Origin: Streptomyces sp. SW4
GTDB taxonomy: Bacteria > Actinomycetota > Actinomycetes > Streptomycetales > Streptomycetaceae
Reading direction: 5' to 3'
NCBI GenBank assembly: GCA_003248315.1
Contig: QKWM01000004.1
Location: 5,081,001-5,145,000, forward strand
DNA length: 64,000 nt
Shown here: positions 10,610 through 21,395 of the stretch, piece after piece
Numbering within the stretch: the first letter of the stretch is position 1
Layout of the letters: each line of letters begins with the position of its first letter
Notes under the pieces: generated by a model
Databases searched by the model: none
What the model was told of the DNA's origin: nothing
What the model saw: only the letters and a program-made list of their open reading frames with translations
Made by a program: the position numbers and the translations under genes

Positions 10610-11156
10610 ATGAGGGACCACCGCCACGGCGGGCTCGCCCCCCGTGACCCCGACGTCTGGACCGGACGCGCCACCAACCGGATGCAGTGGCTGCTGGCGC
10701 TGATCGGCGCGGCGTGCCTGGCCCTCGCATCGTCCTGGCGGTCGACTCGGCGTGGGAGTCCGGCATCGCCCCGCTGGTCATGGCGGTCGTCGGCTGCATC
10801 GCCGCCGGACTGCTGGTCCTCTTCGGCACGCTCGCCTTCGTCCACGTCGCCCTCAGGGTCGACGAGGACTGTCTGGAGGTGCGCTGCGGTCACATCGGCG
10901 TGCCCCGCCGCCGCATCCCGCTCTCGCACGTCGCCGGTGCCGAGTTCGTCGCGCACGTCACCCCGCGCCACTGGGGCGGCTGGGGCTACCGCTGGCGCCC
11001 CGAGAAGGGCACCGCCGTGGTGGTCCGGCGCGGCGAGGGCGTGATCCTGCGCCTGTGGACGGCCACACCTTCACCGTCACCGTGGACGACGCCGAGGCGG
11101 CCGTCGAGGTCATCAAGGACCGGCTGCGGCCGAAGACGCCCGGCCCCGCCGCCTGA
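10610..11156 (+). CDS. PH-like membrane protein
   Basis: About 182 residues after restoring two bases (near 10729 and 11062). It begins MRDHRHGGLAPRDPDVWTGR, followed by two membrane helices (about residues 25-45, LLALIGAACLALGIVLA, and 53-78, LVMAVVGCIAAGLLVLFGTLAFV). A C-terminal beta-rich domain of about 95 residues includes LRVDEDCLEVRCGHIGVPRR and ILRLWDGHTFTVTVDDA, the pattern of bacterial PH-like domains. I do not recognise a specific function. Eighty bases separate it from lnt on the same strand. Confidence 0.65.
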
Positions 11157-11235
11157 CGTACCGGGGTGCCCGGGCCCGGCCGTCCGCCCCGACCGCCGTG
11201 TCCGGCGCGACGTCACCGGCCGTAGACTCCGGAGG

Positions 11236-12846
11236 GTGACCGTCACCGCAACGACCGTCGGCGAGCCGGACCGCACCGAGCCCCGCACGGAGCCCGCGTC
11301 CCGCGCCGGGCGGCTCGCGCGCCGCCTCGCACCGGCGGCCGCCTCCGCGCTCGCCGGCGTGCTCCTCTACGTCAGCTTCCCGCCGCGCACCCTGTGGTGG
11401 CTGGCCCTGCCGGCCTTCGCCGTCCTCGGTGCGGTGCTGCGCGGGCGCGGCTGGAAGGCGGGCCTCGGACTCGGCTACCTGTTCGGTCTCGGTTTCCTGC
11501 TCCCCCTGCTGGTGTGGACCGGTGTGGAGGTCGGGCCCGGCCCCTGGCTGGCCCTGGTCGTCATCGAGGCCGTCTTCGTCGCCGTCGTCGGCGCCGGCGT
11601 GGCCGCGGTCTCCCGGCTGCCGGCCTGGCCGGTGTGGGCGGCGGCCGTGTGGATCGCCGGCGAGGCCGCACGCGCGCGCGTGCCCTTCGAGGGCTTCCCC
11701 TGGGGCAAGGTCGCCTTCGGCCAGGCGGACGGCGTGTTCCTGCCGCTGGCCGCGCTCGGCGGCACCCCGGTGCTCGGCTTCGCGGTCGTGCTGTGCGGCT
11801 TCGGCCTGTGCGAGGCGGTGCGGCTGGCCGTGGCGGCCCGCCGCACCCGCACCGTACGGCGCGGCGCGGCGGCCCTGGCCCTGCTGAGCCTGGCGGCGCC
11901 CCTGGTGGCGGCGCTCGCCGCGCGCCCGCTGGTGACCGCCGCCGCCGAGGACGGCACCGCGACCATCGCCGTGATCCAGGGCAACGTGCCCCGCGCCGGC
12001 CTCGACTTCAACGCCCAGCGCCGCGCGGTGCTCGACCATCACGCGCGTGAGACCGAACGCCTCGCCGCCGAGGTCCGCGCCGGAAAGGTGCCGCGGCCCG
12101 ACTTCGTGCTGTGGCCGGAGAACTCCTCCGACATCGACCCCTTCGCCAACCCGACGCCCGCGACGTCATCGACCGCGCGGCCAAGGCGATCGGCGCGCCG
12201 ATCTCGGTCGGCGGTGTCGTGCAGCGCGACGGCAGGCTCTACAACGAGCAGATCCTGTGGGACCCCGTCGAAGGCCCCGTCGACACCTACGACAAGCGGC
12301 AGATCCAGCCGTTCGGCGAGTACCTGCCGCTCCGCTCCCTGATCGGGGCGATCAACGACGAGTGGACCTCCATGGTCCGCCAGGACTTCAGCCGCGGCAC
12401 CGAGCCGGGTGTGTTCACCATGGCCGGCACCGAGGTGGGACTGGTCACCTGCTACGAGGCCGCCTTCGACTGGGCGGTGCGCTCCGAGGTCGCCGACGGC
12501 GCCCGGATGATCTCCGTGCCCAGCAACAACGCCACCTTCGACCGCAGCGAGATGACCTACCAGCAGCTCGCCATGTCCCGCGTCCGCGCCGTCGAGCACA
12601 GCCGGACGGTGGCGGTGCGGTGACCAGCGGCGTCAGCGCGATCATCCTGCCGGACGGCACGATCACCCGGCGGACCGGGATGTTCGTCGCCGACTCCCTC
12701 GTCCAGGAGGTGCCGCTGCGCTCCTCCATGACACCCGCCACCCGGCTCGGGTGCTCCCGGAGGCCGCCCTCCTGCTGGTCGCCGCGGGCGGGATCGGCTG
12801 GGCCGTCGCCGCGGGCGTGCGCGGGCGACGCGCCGGTGACGTGTAG
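11236..12846 (+). CDS. lnt: Apolipoprotein N-acyltransferase
   Basis: GTG start at 11236; three lost bases (near 12163, 12620 and 12755) restore about 537 residues. The N-terminal half has at least six hydrophobic helices (for example SALAGVLLYVSFPP and GLGYLFGLGFLLPLLVW). The C-terminal nitrilase-like domain carries the three catalytic positions: Glu in FVLWPENSS or the PFGEYLP region, Lys in YDKRQIQPFGEYLP and Cys in GLVTCYEAAFDW. The family transfers a third acyl chain to the N-terminal Cys of lipoproteins at the outer face of the membrane. The C-terminus ends in a further helix. Reliable family call. Confidence 0.92.
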
Positions 12847-12913
12847 CCGTACGCCCGCCGCACGCCCCGCCGGCGTGCCCGGGGACCGGCGGCGGCCGGT
12901 TAGGGTCGGGCGC

Positions 12914-13392
12914 ATGGCTACTCCCGACTTCATCCGCGTCCTGCGCGCCACGGCCGGCAACCAGCTGCTGTGGCTCCCCGGCGTCACCGCCGTCGTCTTC
13001 GACGACGAGGGCAGAGTGCTGCTGAACCGGCGCTCCGACAACCGGCGCTGGTCGCTGATCGGCGGCATCGCCGAACCGGGGAGCAGCCCGCCGTCTGCGC
13101 CGTCCGGGAGGTGGAGGAGGAGACCGCCGTGCGGTGCGTCGCCGAGCGGGTCGTCCTCGTCCAGGCGCTGGACCCGGTGACGTACGACAACGGCGACGTG
13201 TGCCAGTTCATGGACATCACCTTCCGGTGCCGGGCCGTCGGCGGCGAGGCCCGGGTCAACGACGACGAGTCGCTCGAGGTGGGCTGGTTCGCCGTGGACG
13301 CCCTCCCCGACGTCGGGGAGTTCGGCCGGTTCCGGATCAAGCAGGCCCTGTCCGACGGACCCACGTGGTTCGACCCCACTGAAACCAGCTGA
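12914..13392 (+). CDS. NUDIX hydrolase
   Basis: One lost base near 13085 restores 159 residues from ATG at 12914. The Nudix box is plain, GGIAEPGEQPAVCAVREV followed by EEETAV, matching Gx5Ex7REUxEExGU, and it is preceded by VTAVVFDDEGRVLLNRRS. The family hydrolyses nucleoside diphosphates linked to a variable group X, using Mg2+ held by the box glutamates. The substrate cannot be told; size and C-terminus (ESLEVGWFAVDALPD) are typical of small housekeeping or NDP-sugar-type members. It lies between lnt and the dehydrogenase on the same strand with short gaps. Confidence 0.9.
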
Positions 13393-13446
13393 ACTGTAGG
13401 GCGTGGCCACATGGGGTGAGGCGCGGGCGCTGCCTACTGTCGGCAC

Positions 13447-14246
13447 ATGACCTCGCCCAGCGCCCTCCCGGCCCCCACGCCTGTCCGCTCGACCTCGGCG
13501 GCCGCACCGCGCTCGTCACCGGCGCCGCCGGCGGCATCGGCCGCGCCTGCGCGCTGCGGCTGGCCGCCGCCGGAGCCAAGGTCAGAGCCGTCGACCGGGA
13601 CGCCGCGGGCCTGGACGCGCTCGCCGAGCGGGCCGGGGACCTCCCCGGCACCGTGGAACCGCACGTCCTGGACCTGACCGACCTGGACGCCGCGGAACTC
13701 GCCGCCGCCGGCACCGACGTCCTGGTCAACAACGCGGGCCTGCAGCTGGTGCGCCCCCTCGAGGAGTTCCCGCCGGACGTCTTCCACACCGTGCTCACCG
13801 TCATGCTGGAAGCGCCCTTCCGCCTCATCCGCGGCGCCCTGCCGCACATGTACGGGCAGGGCTGGGGCCGCATCGTGAACATCTCCTCCGTGCACGGCCT
13901 GCGCGCCTCCGCCTACAAGTCGGCGTACGTCGCCGCCAAGCACGGACTGGAGGGGCTGTCCAAGACCGCCGCCCTGGAGGGCGCGGCGCACGGCGTCACC
14001 TCCAACTGCGTCAACCCCGGCTACGTCCGCACGCCCCTGGTCGAGAAGCAGCTCGCCGACCAGTCCCGGGCCCACGGCATCCCGGAGGAACGCGTGCTGA
14101 CCGAGGTGCTGCTCCAGGACAGCGCCCTGAAGCGGCTCATCGAACCGGAGGAGGTCGCCGAGGCCGTGGCCTACCTGTGCAGCCCGCAGGCGTCCTTCGT
14201 CACCGGTACCTCGCTCGTCCTGGACGGCGGCTGGACGGCCCACTGA
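13447..14246 (+). CDS. 3-hydroxybutyrate dehydrogenase-like short-chain dehydrogenase
   Basis: One lost base near 13480 restores 266 residues from ATG at 13447. The NAD-binding TGAAGGIG motif follows RTALV, then LVNNAGLQ, the active-site Ser in VNISSVHG and the YxxxK pair in YKSAYVAAKHGLEGLSK. The C-terminus is LDGGWTAH. The pattern ISSVHGL...SAYKSAYVAAKHG is characteristic of D-3-hydroxybutyrate dehydrogenases, which oxidise 3-hydroxybutyrate to acetoacetate. A GAF-PucR regulator follows, and an MFS carboxylate-type symporter lies convergent beyond it, which fits uptake and use of a small hydroxy acid. Substrate assignment is an inference. Confidence 0.82.
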
Positions 14247-14337
14247 CCCCGCCCGCCCCGGCCCTCCCCGTGCCGCCCGGCCGCCGGGTTCTCCACAGGG
14301 CTGCCGGGCCGGCCGGGCGATGGGGAATCCTGTGACC

Positions 14338-16315
14338 ATGTCCCGCGATCACGTGCAGTCCGCCGAGCGCCCCGCCCCGGTGCCGGGCCGCCGGCCGGCG
14401 ACCCGGAAACCGGCGGGCGGCCCGCGCCCGGCACCGTCGAGACGCCGTTCCTGGAGCTGCTGGCCCGCGGCGCCTCCGCCGACGCCTACGAACAGCCGGT
14501 GCTGCTCGCCCGCGCCGAAGGCAGCCCGCCCGCCCGGATCGCCGCCCTCGAACAGGCCAAGCTGCTCGCCCTGCGGGTCCGCTCCGAGCTGGAGGGACGG
14601 CGCCGCCGCGAGGCCGAGCTGTCCGCGCTCTTCGAGACCGCCCACGACCTGGCCGGGCTGCGGGACCTGGACGCCGTGCTGCGCGCCATCGTGCAGCGCG
14701 CCCGCTCCCTGCTCGGCACGGACGTCGCCTACCTCAGCCTCAACGACCCCGAGCGCGGCGACACCTACATGCGGGTCACCGAGGGGTCCGTCGCCGCCCG
14801 CTTCCAGCAGCTGCGGCTCGGCATGGGCGAGGGGCTCGGCGGACTCGTCGCCCAGACCGCCCGGCCCTACGTCACCGACGACTACTTCAAGGACGACCGC
14901 TTCCAGCACACCCGCACCATCGACGCCGGTGTGCGGGACGAGGGCCTGGTGGCCATCCTCGGCGTGCCCCTCACCCTCGGGACCACGTCATCGGCGTGCT
15001 GTTCGCCGCGGACCGCCGCGCCCGGGTCTTCGAGCGGGAGCAGATCGCGCTGCTCGGCTCCTTCGCGGCGCTGGCCGCGGCGGCCATCGACACCGCCAAC
15101 CTCCTCGCCGAGACCCGTTCCGCCCTGGCCGGACTGGAGCGGGCCAACGAGATCATCCGCGACCGCAGCGGGGTCATCGAGCGCGCCTCGGAGGTCCACG
15201 ACCGGCTCGCCGAGCTGGTCCTGCGCGGCGGTGGCGTGCACGACGTGGCCGCCGCCGTCTCCGAGGTCCTCGACGGCACCGTCGAGTTCACCGAGGCCGC
15301 CGCGGCGCCGGCGCCGGCCCTGGAGGCCTCCCGCGCCGAGGGGCACGCCGTACGGCACGAGGACGACTGGATCGCCGCGGTCGCCGCCGGCGGCGAGCTG
15401 CTCGGCGCCCTCGTCCTGCGCGGCCATCCCGGACTCGACCCGGTCGACCAGCGCACCCTGGAGCGCGCCGCGATGGTCACCTCCCTGCTGCTGCTCGCCC
15501 GCCGCTCCGCCGCCGAGGCCGAACAACGCGTGCGCGGCGAGCTGCTCGACGACCTCCTCGACGCCCGCGACCGCGATCCCCGGCTGCTGCGCGAACGCGC
15601 CGCCCGGCTGCACGCCGACCTCGACGCCACCCACACCGTGCTCGCCGCCCGCCTCGACGGCCCGGCGGCCGACGCCGAGCAGGAGGCCGACGCGCGCAGA
15701 CGGCTGTGGGCCGCCGCCTCCCACCTCGCCGCGACCCGGCACGGCCTGGCCGCCGCCCGCGACGGCGGCACGGTCCTGCTGCTGCCCCTCGGCGCCCGGG
15801 ACACCGCCACCTCGGTGGCCCGCCGCACCGCGCGACAGCTCGGCCGGGCCGTGCACGAGGCCGTCACGGTCGGCGCGTCGGCCCCCGTGGCCGGCCTCGC
15901 CGCCCGCCCGGACGCCGTGTCGGCCGCCTACACCGAGGCCCGGCGCTGCCTGGACGCCCTGCGGCTGCTGGGCCGTTGTGGGGACGGCGCCGCTGCCGAG
16001 GACTTCGGGTTCCTGGGCCTGCTGCTGGCCGGGGACCGGGACATCGCGGGCTTCGTCGACCGCACCGTCGGCGAGGTCGTCGCCTACGACGAGCGGCGCG
16101 GCACCGAACTGCTGCGCACCCTGGAGGCGTACTTCGCCTGCGGGATGAGCCCGGCCCGCACCAAGGACGCCCTGCACGTGCACGTCAACACCGTCGCCCA
16201 GCGCCTGGAACGCGTCGGCCGCCTCCTCGGCGACGACTGGCAGGACCCGGCGCGCGCCCTGGAGATACAACTCGCCCTGCGCCTGCACCGGTTGTCCGCC
16301 CCGGCCGGGCACTGA
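14338..16315 (+). CDS. GAF domain PucR-family transcriptional regulator
   Basis: Two lost bases (near 14435 and 14985) restore about 659 residues from ATG at 14338. A coiled stretch (RVRSELEGRRRREAEL) precedes a GAF sensor domain (about residues 100-260: AYLSLNDPERGDTYMRVTEG, VIGVLFAADRRARVFEREQI). A middle domain follows, then the C-terminal PucR helix-turn-helix (LLRTLEAYFACGMSPARTKD, then ALHVHVNTVAQRLERV). PucR-type proteins activate catabolic genes in response to a small ligand. The gene follows the hydroxybutyrate dehydrogenase and is convergent with the MFS transporter, from which it is separated by a perfect stem-loop. It may control either or both. Confidence 0.88.
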
Positions 16316-16325
16316 CCCCCGCACC

Positions 16326-16363
16326 GCACCGCCCCCGCACGCAGGGGCGTGCGGGGGCGGTGC
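16326..16363. terminator. Perfect 17-bp stem-loop between convergent genes
   Basis: Bases 16326-16342 and 16347-16363 are exactly complementary (17 pairs, loop AGGG). The hairpin starts 11 bases after the PucR stop and lies 28 bases beyond the MFS stop on the other strand. It has no clear T-tract on either side, which is usual for Streptomyces. It most likely ends both transcripts. Confidence 0.85.
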
Positions 16364-16390
16364 CGGGTCCGGAAACGGGGCCGGCGGGGA

Positions 16391-17779
16391 TCAGACCGTG
16401 TGGGCGTCGGCGGCCCGGTCGGCCGGCACCGCCCGGTCGCCCGCGGAGGGCGCCACGTCGGCCAGGTCCCGGTTGCGGGTCTCCTTGGCGGCCAGCACGG
16501 CGACGACGGTGAGCAGCGCCGCGGCGATGACGTACAGGGAGATCGGGGTGGAGCTGCCGAAGTCCGACAGCAGCGCGGTGGCGATGAGCGGCGCCGGGGC
16601 GCCCGCCGCGACCGAGGAGAACTGCGCGCCGATGGAGGCGCCGGAGTACCGCATCCGGGTCGCGAACATCTCGGAGAAGAACGCCGCCTGCGGTGCGTAC
16701 ATCGCCCCGTGCAGCACCAGCCCCACGGTCACCGCGAGCAGCAGGTTGCCGAAGCCGCCGGTGTCGATCAGCCAGAAGAAGGGGAACATCCACAGCCCGA
16801 CCCCCGCCGCGCCCACCAGGTACACCGGCCGGCGGCCGACCCGGTCCGACAGCGCGCCCCAGGCCGGGATGACCGCGAAGTGCACGGCGGAGGCGATGAG
16901 CACCGCGTTGAGCGCGGTCTGCTTGGAGACGTCGGCCTCGGTGGTGGCGTAGACGAGGATGAACGCGGTGATGACGTAGTAGCTGATGTTCTCGGCCATG
17001 CGGCAGCCCATCGCGATCAGCACGTCACGCCAGTGGTGCCGCAGCACGGCGACGAGCGGCAGCTTCTCCGCCGCCTCGGTCCGGGCGGCCTTGCGGGCCT
17101 CCGCCTGGGCGAGCGCCTGCTTGAAGACGGGGGACTCGTCGACGGACAGGCGGATCCACAGGCCGACGATCACCAGGACCCCGGAGAGCAGGAACGGGAT
17201 GCGCCAGCCCCAGCCGGTGAACGCGGCGTCCGACATGACGGCGGTGAGCAGGGACAGCACACCGGTCGCGAGCAACTGCCCGGCCGGCGCGCCGGTCTGC
17301 GGCCACGAGGCCCAGAAGCCGCGCCGCCGCGCGTCGCCGTGCTCCGACACCAGCAGCACGGCACCGCCCCATTCACCGCCGAGCGCGAATCCCTGGACCA
17401 GCCGCAGCACCGTCAGCAGGATCGGCGCGGCCGAGCCGATCGTCGCGTGCGTCGGCAGCAGGCCGATCGCGAAGGTGGCCCCGCCCATCAGCAGCAGGCT
17501 CAGCACCAGCAGCTTCTTGCGCCCGAGCCGGTCGCCGTAGTGCCCGAAGACCAGGGCCCCCAGCGGCCGGGCGGCGAACCCGACCGCGTACGTCAGGAAC
17601 GACAGCAGCGTGCCGACGAGCGGGTCGGACTCCGGGAAGAACAGCTTGTTGAAGACCAGGGCGGCGGCGGAACCGTAGAGGAAGAAGTCGTACCACTCGA
17701 TGGTGGTGCCGATGAGGGACGCGGCGACGATGCGCTTGAGGTTGTTCGGCGTCGGTGGAGCGGGTGCTGCGGAGGCCAT
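16391..17779 (-). CDS. MFS metabolite:proton symporter (MHS family)
   Basis: An unbroken frame of 462 residues from ATG at 17779, with ribosome site GAGGAAG ten bases upstream. The N-terminus contains ASLIGTTIEWYDFFLYG, the signature of metabolite:H+ symporters (shikimate, alpha-ketoglutarate, proline/betaine carriers). The loop motif GHYGDRLGRKK follows helix 2, and FALGGEWGGAVLLVSEH is also typical. Twelve hydrophobic segments can be counted. It sits convergent to the dehydrogenase/PucR unit, which suggests uptake of an organic acid handled by that unit. The actual substrate is not determined by sequence. Confidence 0.9.
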   Translation of the reverse strand: MASAAPAPPTPNNLKRIVAASLIGTTIEWYDFFLYGSAAALVFNKLFFPESDPLVGTLLSFLTYAVGFAARPLGALVFGHYGDRLGRKKLLVLSLLLMGGATFAIGLLPTHATIGSAAPILLTVLRLVQGFALGGEWGGAVLLVSEHGDARRRGFWASWPQTGAPAGQLLATGVLSLLTAVMSDAAFTGWGWRIPFLLSGVLVIVGLWIRLSVDESPVFKQALAQAEARKAARTEAAEKLPLVAVLRHHWRDVLIAMGCRMAENISYYVITAFILVYATTEADVSKQTALNAVLIASAVHFAVIPAWGALSDRVGRRPVYLVGAAGVGLWMFPFFWLIDTGGFGNLLLAVTVGLVLHGAMYAPQAAFFSEMFATRMRYSGASIGAQFSSVAAGAPAPLIATALLSDFGSSTPISLYVIAAALLTVVAVLAAKETRNRDLADVAPSAGDRAVPADRAADAHTV

Positions 17780-17956
17780 GTGCGCCACTTCCTCGTGTGC
17801 GGTGGGGACGGGTACGTGTCGGGACACCGTAGGAAGCCACGGGTCAAGGGCGTATGTGGTGGCGCACCATAGTTTCGGTGCTCGGCATGGTGGGGCCACC
17901 ATGCCGAGCGAGCGGGGCGGTCCCGGCCGGCGGACCGGCGCACCGCACCGAGGCGG

Positions 17957-19422
17957 CTATCCCGCGCGACCTCCCGTGCCCTGCCGCACGGAGGCGGTTT
18001 CGCCGGCACGCCCGCCCGTCGTTCCCTCCGCCTCGTTCGCCGGGGCCGCCGGCGGGCGCGGACCGGGGTGCCGGGACGGACCCACAAGGCGTGGATGCCG
18101 GCGAGGAGGGCCAGCCAGACGGCCCCGACGACCAGGGCGACCCGGGTGCTCTCGTGGAACCCGAGCAGCACCATGACCCCGGTCATGAAGAGGATCGCGG
18201 CGATCTGGGCGTAGGGCCAGAACGGAGCGGGGAACTTCAGGGCCGCCGCCTCCTCGGGGGTCATCGCCCGGCGGGCCTTCACTTGGGTGAGCAGGATCAT
18301 GAGCCACACCCAGACGGTGGCGAAGGTCGCGATCGAGGAGATGACCAGGAAGACCTCGCCCGGCATGACGACGTTCATCAGCACGCCGGACAGCAGCGCC
18401 CCGATCATGACGAGGGTCGTCACCCACGGCACGCCGTTGCGGGTGAGGCGCAGCATGACCGCGGGGCCCTGCCGCCGCTGGGCCAGACCGAACATGGTGC
18501 GGCCCGCGGCGAAGATGTCGCTGTTGATCGCGGACAGCGCGGCGGTGAGGGCCACCAGGTTGAGCACGGCGGCCGCGGACTTGAGCCCGACGCCCGCGAA
18601 GATCTCGACGAAGGGGCTGCCGGAGGAGTCGATGGCCTGCCAGGGCGTGATCGACATGATCACGGCGAGGGTCAGGACGTAGAAGAGGATGATGCGCAGC
18701 GGGATGGAGTTGACCGCGCTCGGGATGGTCTTCTCCGGGGACTGCGCCTCGCCCGCCGTGACGCCGATGATCTCCGTGCCCCCGAAGGCGAACATGACCA
18801 CGGCGAAGGAGAGCACCAGGCCGTCGGCTCCGTTCGCGAAGAAGCCCCCGTGGGCCCAGAGGTTCGACACGCCGACGTGGCCGTCCCCGCTGCCCAGGCC
18901 GAAGGCGATCACCAGGACGCCGACGAGGATCATGGCGACGATGGCGACGATCTTCACCAGGGAGAGCCAGAACTCCAGCTCCCCGAAGAGCCGGACGCTG
19001 ACGAGGTTGAGCGCGCCCACCAGCAGGACGGCGGCCAGCACCCAGATCCAGCGCGGGACGTCGGGGAACCAGAAGCCCATGTAGACGCCGACCGCGGTGA
19101 CGTCGGCCACGCAGACGATCACCATCTCGAAGGCGTAGGTCCAGGCCGTGGCGAAGCCGGCGAGCGGGCCGAGGTGCCTGGTCGCGTACTCGCCGAAGGA
19201 ACCGGCGCTCGGGGAGGCCACCGCCATCTCGCCGAGGGACCTGAGGACGAGGAAGACCGCGGCTCCGCCGATCAGATAGGCCAGGAGGACCGCGGGGCCG
19301 CCGGCCTTGATGGACTCCGAGGAGCCGTAGAACAGCCCCGTGCCGATCGCGGACCCCAGGGCGATGAAGCGGATGTGCCGGGAACGGAGCCCTCTGCTCA
19401 GGCCGGCGGTGTCGGTGCGCAA
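17957..19422 (-). CDS. Amino acid permease (APC superfamily, AAT type)
   Basis: A TTG start at 19422 is supported by GGGAGG seven bases upstream. One lost base near 18060 moves the end to TAG at 17957, giving about 488 residues. The N-terminus reads LRSRHIRFIALGSAIGTGLF, followed by GPAVLLAYLIGGAAVFLVLRSLGEM, both diagnostic of proline/histidine/aromatic permeases of the AAT group. Twelve membrane helices can be traced. It diverges from an IclR regulator across a 147-base region that holds a HutC-type palindrome, and the histidine genes start 2 kb away. Histidine uptake is therefore plausible but inferred. Confidence 0.87.
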
Positions 19423-19526
19423 ACCAGTGCCTCCCTCTCAGGGGGTGTGCGCCGGGAGGGGGGACGGGGCGAGATCCGTCTCGACCGCGCCGGTTCGTCG
19501 TCCGGGCTCCCGGCGGCGGACGGCAG

Positions 19527-19550
19527 CCTGTATATTCCTGTCTATACAGG
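19527..19550. promoter_or_regulatory. Palindromic operator between the permease and the IclR gene
   Basis: Two overlapping symmetries are visible. CCTGTATA (19527-19534) and TATACAGG (19543-19550) are exact inverted arms around an 8-base centre. Within this, CCTGTCTATACAGG (19537-19550) contains GTCTATAC, which fits the GTnTAnAC consensus known for GntR regulators of the HutC subfamily. The element is 20 bases before the IclR GTG and 105 bases before the permease TTG. It could bind the HutC-like protein at 20438-21200 or be an IclR autoregulatory site. Confidence 0.65.
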
Positions 19551-19569
19551 AGCGTCAAGGGGTGGTCCG

Positions 19570-20435
19570 GTGAGTGAACGCGGGCGAAGCGGGGGCCGTC
19601 GGGTACGGCGTCGAGCGCGTCGCCGGCCGTCGGCCGGGCGCTGGACATCCTCGTCCACCTCGCCGCGCGCCCCGGCCCGGTCCAGGCCGCGACTCTCGCC
19701 CGCGACCTCGGCATTCCGCGCTCCTCGGCGTACCACATCCTCGCCGTCCTGGCCGACCGCGGCTTCGTCACCCGCGTGCCGGGGGAGCAGGCCTACGGCC
19801 TGGGCGTCACCTCCTTCGAGGTGGGCTCCGCCTACCTGCGCCACGAGCCCCTGGAGCGGCTCGCCCGGCCCATCCTGCGCACCCTCGCCGGCCGCCTCGG
19901 CCAGACGGTGCACCTGGGCATCCTGCACGGCGCGGAGACGGTCTACCTGCTCAAGGAACGGCCGCCCGCGGGCCGGGCCGGCGACATCGACATCGCCCTC
20001 GTGACGGACATCGGGGTACGGCTGCCGGCCCATCTCACGGCCAACGGGCGCGCCATCCTGGCCCATACGCCCGAGGCACAGCTGCGGGCGCTCTTCCCCC
20101 GGCCCGGCGATCTGACGACCCGGACCGGCAAGGGCCCGCGCACGCTGGCGGGACTCGTCGGGGAACTCGCCCGGGAGCGGGAGCGCGGCTGGTCGCAGGA
20201 GATCGAACTGGTCACCCTCGGGTTCTGCTCGATGGGGGTGGCGGCGTTCGACCACAACGAGCGGCCCATCGCGGCCCTCAGCACCACCTGGCGCCGCCAC
20301 CACTGCCGGCACGCCGCCGAGGAGGTGCGGGACGCCCTGCGGCAGGGCGCCGCCCGGCTCACCGCGGCCGTCTCGGGCCACGCCCCGGCGGTCGGGCGGA
20401 ACGCGGCGGCGGGGCCGGATCCGGCGGCCGCGTGA
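19570..20435 (+). CDS. IclR family transcriptional regulator (next to the permease)
   Basis: GTG start at 19570; one lost base near 19598 restores 288 residues. The N-terminal winged helix is seen in VGRALDILVHLAARPGPVQA and RDLGIPRSSAYHILAVLADR, followed by the effector domain (VHLGILHGAETVYLLKE, VRLPAHLTANGRAILAH, CSMGVAAF). IclR proteins bind small acids or sugars and repress or activate a divergent operon. Here the divergent gene is the amino acid permease, with a palindrome between them. The stop is two bases from the stop of the convergent GntR gene. Effector unknown. Confidence 0.88.
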
Positions 20436-20437
20436 GG

Positions 20438-21200
20438 TCAGTGCGTGGCGAACGCGCCCTCGAGACGGTAGCGGGAACCGGGGTGCAGCAGCCGCGCGAT
20501 GCTGACGAGCGCGTCCCGCGACCAGGTACGGCGATGGATCAGCAGGCACGGCTCGGACGGCGCGACGCCGAGGACGGCGCACTCCTCGGGTGACGCCAGC
20601 ACCGCCTCCACGATGTGCTCGCCCCGGCCCAGCGGCGCGACCTTGGACAGGAACGCGAACGGCGTCTGCCGGGTGAAGTCCTGTTCCAGATAGCCGGGGC
20701 GAAGGCCGGATTGACCTGGCGGTCCTCCAGCTGGATCGCCACCCCGTCCTCGTAGTGCACCACCCGCGAGCGGAAGACCGGATCGCCCTCGCCCAGGCCC
20801 AGCTGGGCGGCGGTCCTGTCGTCGGCCCGTTCCTCACGCACCGACAGCACCCGCGCCCGTAGCGGTGGCCGCGCCGGTGCACCTCGTCGGCGATGTTGTG
20901 CACCTCGAGCAGCGCGGAGCTGGCCTTCCGCGGCGCGACGAAACTGCCCACTCCCATGACCCGCCGGATGACGCCCTCGCCGGCCAGCTCGCGCAGGGCC
21001 CGGTTGACCGTCATCCGGGACAGGCCGAGCGCCTCCGTGAACTGGCTCTCCGACGGCAGGGCGTCGTCCTCGCGCCAGCGGCCCTCCTCGATCTGCCGGA
21101 GCACGAGGTCCTTGACGCGCTGGTAGGCCGGAGCGGGGCCGGCCGCGCTCCGCTCGTACAGCCGGCCCAGCTCCGCCGGATCCACGACCACGCCACCCAC
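20438..21200 (-). CDS. hutC: GntR family regulator of the HutC subfamily
   Basis: About 254 residues after restoring two bases (near 20860 and 20700). A GTG start at 21200 is the longest option; its ribosome site is weak and a start a few codons later is possible. The winged helix shows YQRVKDLVLRQIEEGRWR, DALPSESQFTEALGLSRMTV and NRALRELAGEGVIRRV. The UTRA ligand-binding domain has VAIQLEDRQVNPAFAPGYLE and TFAFLSKVAPL-type segments, ending YRLEGAFATH. HutC proteins repress histidine utilisation and are released by urocanate. The gene is divergent from hutU-hutG (195 bases between starts), which supports the name. Confidence 0.85.
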
Positions 21201-21297
21201 CGTCCCCGTCGTCCGCTCCCGTCGTTTCCTGCCGCCTCGATCCTAGGGGAGCGGTCCCGCCCGGGCCGGGGCCGATAGCAGCGCCGGCCAGGAAGGG

Positions 21298-21311
21298 TCT
21301 CGGATCCGAGA
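21298..21311. promoter_or_regulatory. Perfect 14-bp palindrome upstream of hutU
   Basis: TCTCGGATCCGAGA is a perfect palindrome 84 bases before the hutU ATG and 97 bases before the hutC start. Its core matches the two palindromes in front of hutH at 25989-26036 (shared pattern TCTsrGATCCsAGA). This points to one repressor or activator acting on hutU-hutG, hutH and possibly hutC. The binding protein cannot be told from sequence; the IclR protein next to hutH is the first candidate. Confidence 0.7.
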
Positions 21312-21395
21312 ATCCCGCGCGACGGCGCTGGTCCGGCGTCCGCGGTTGCCGTGTCATGACGGGGCAACTGCTCGATCCCTCCGTCAGGAGTGCCC

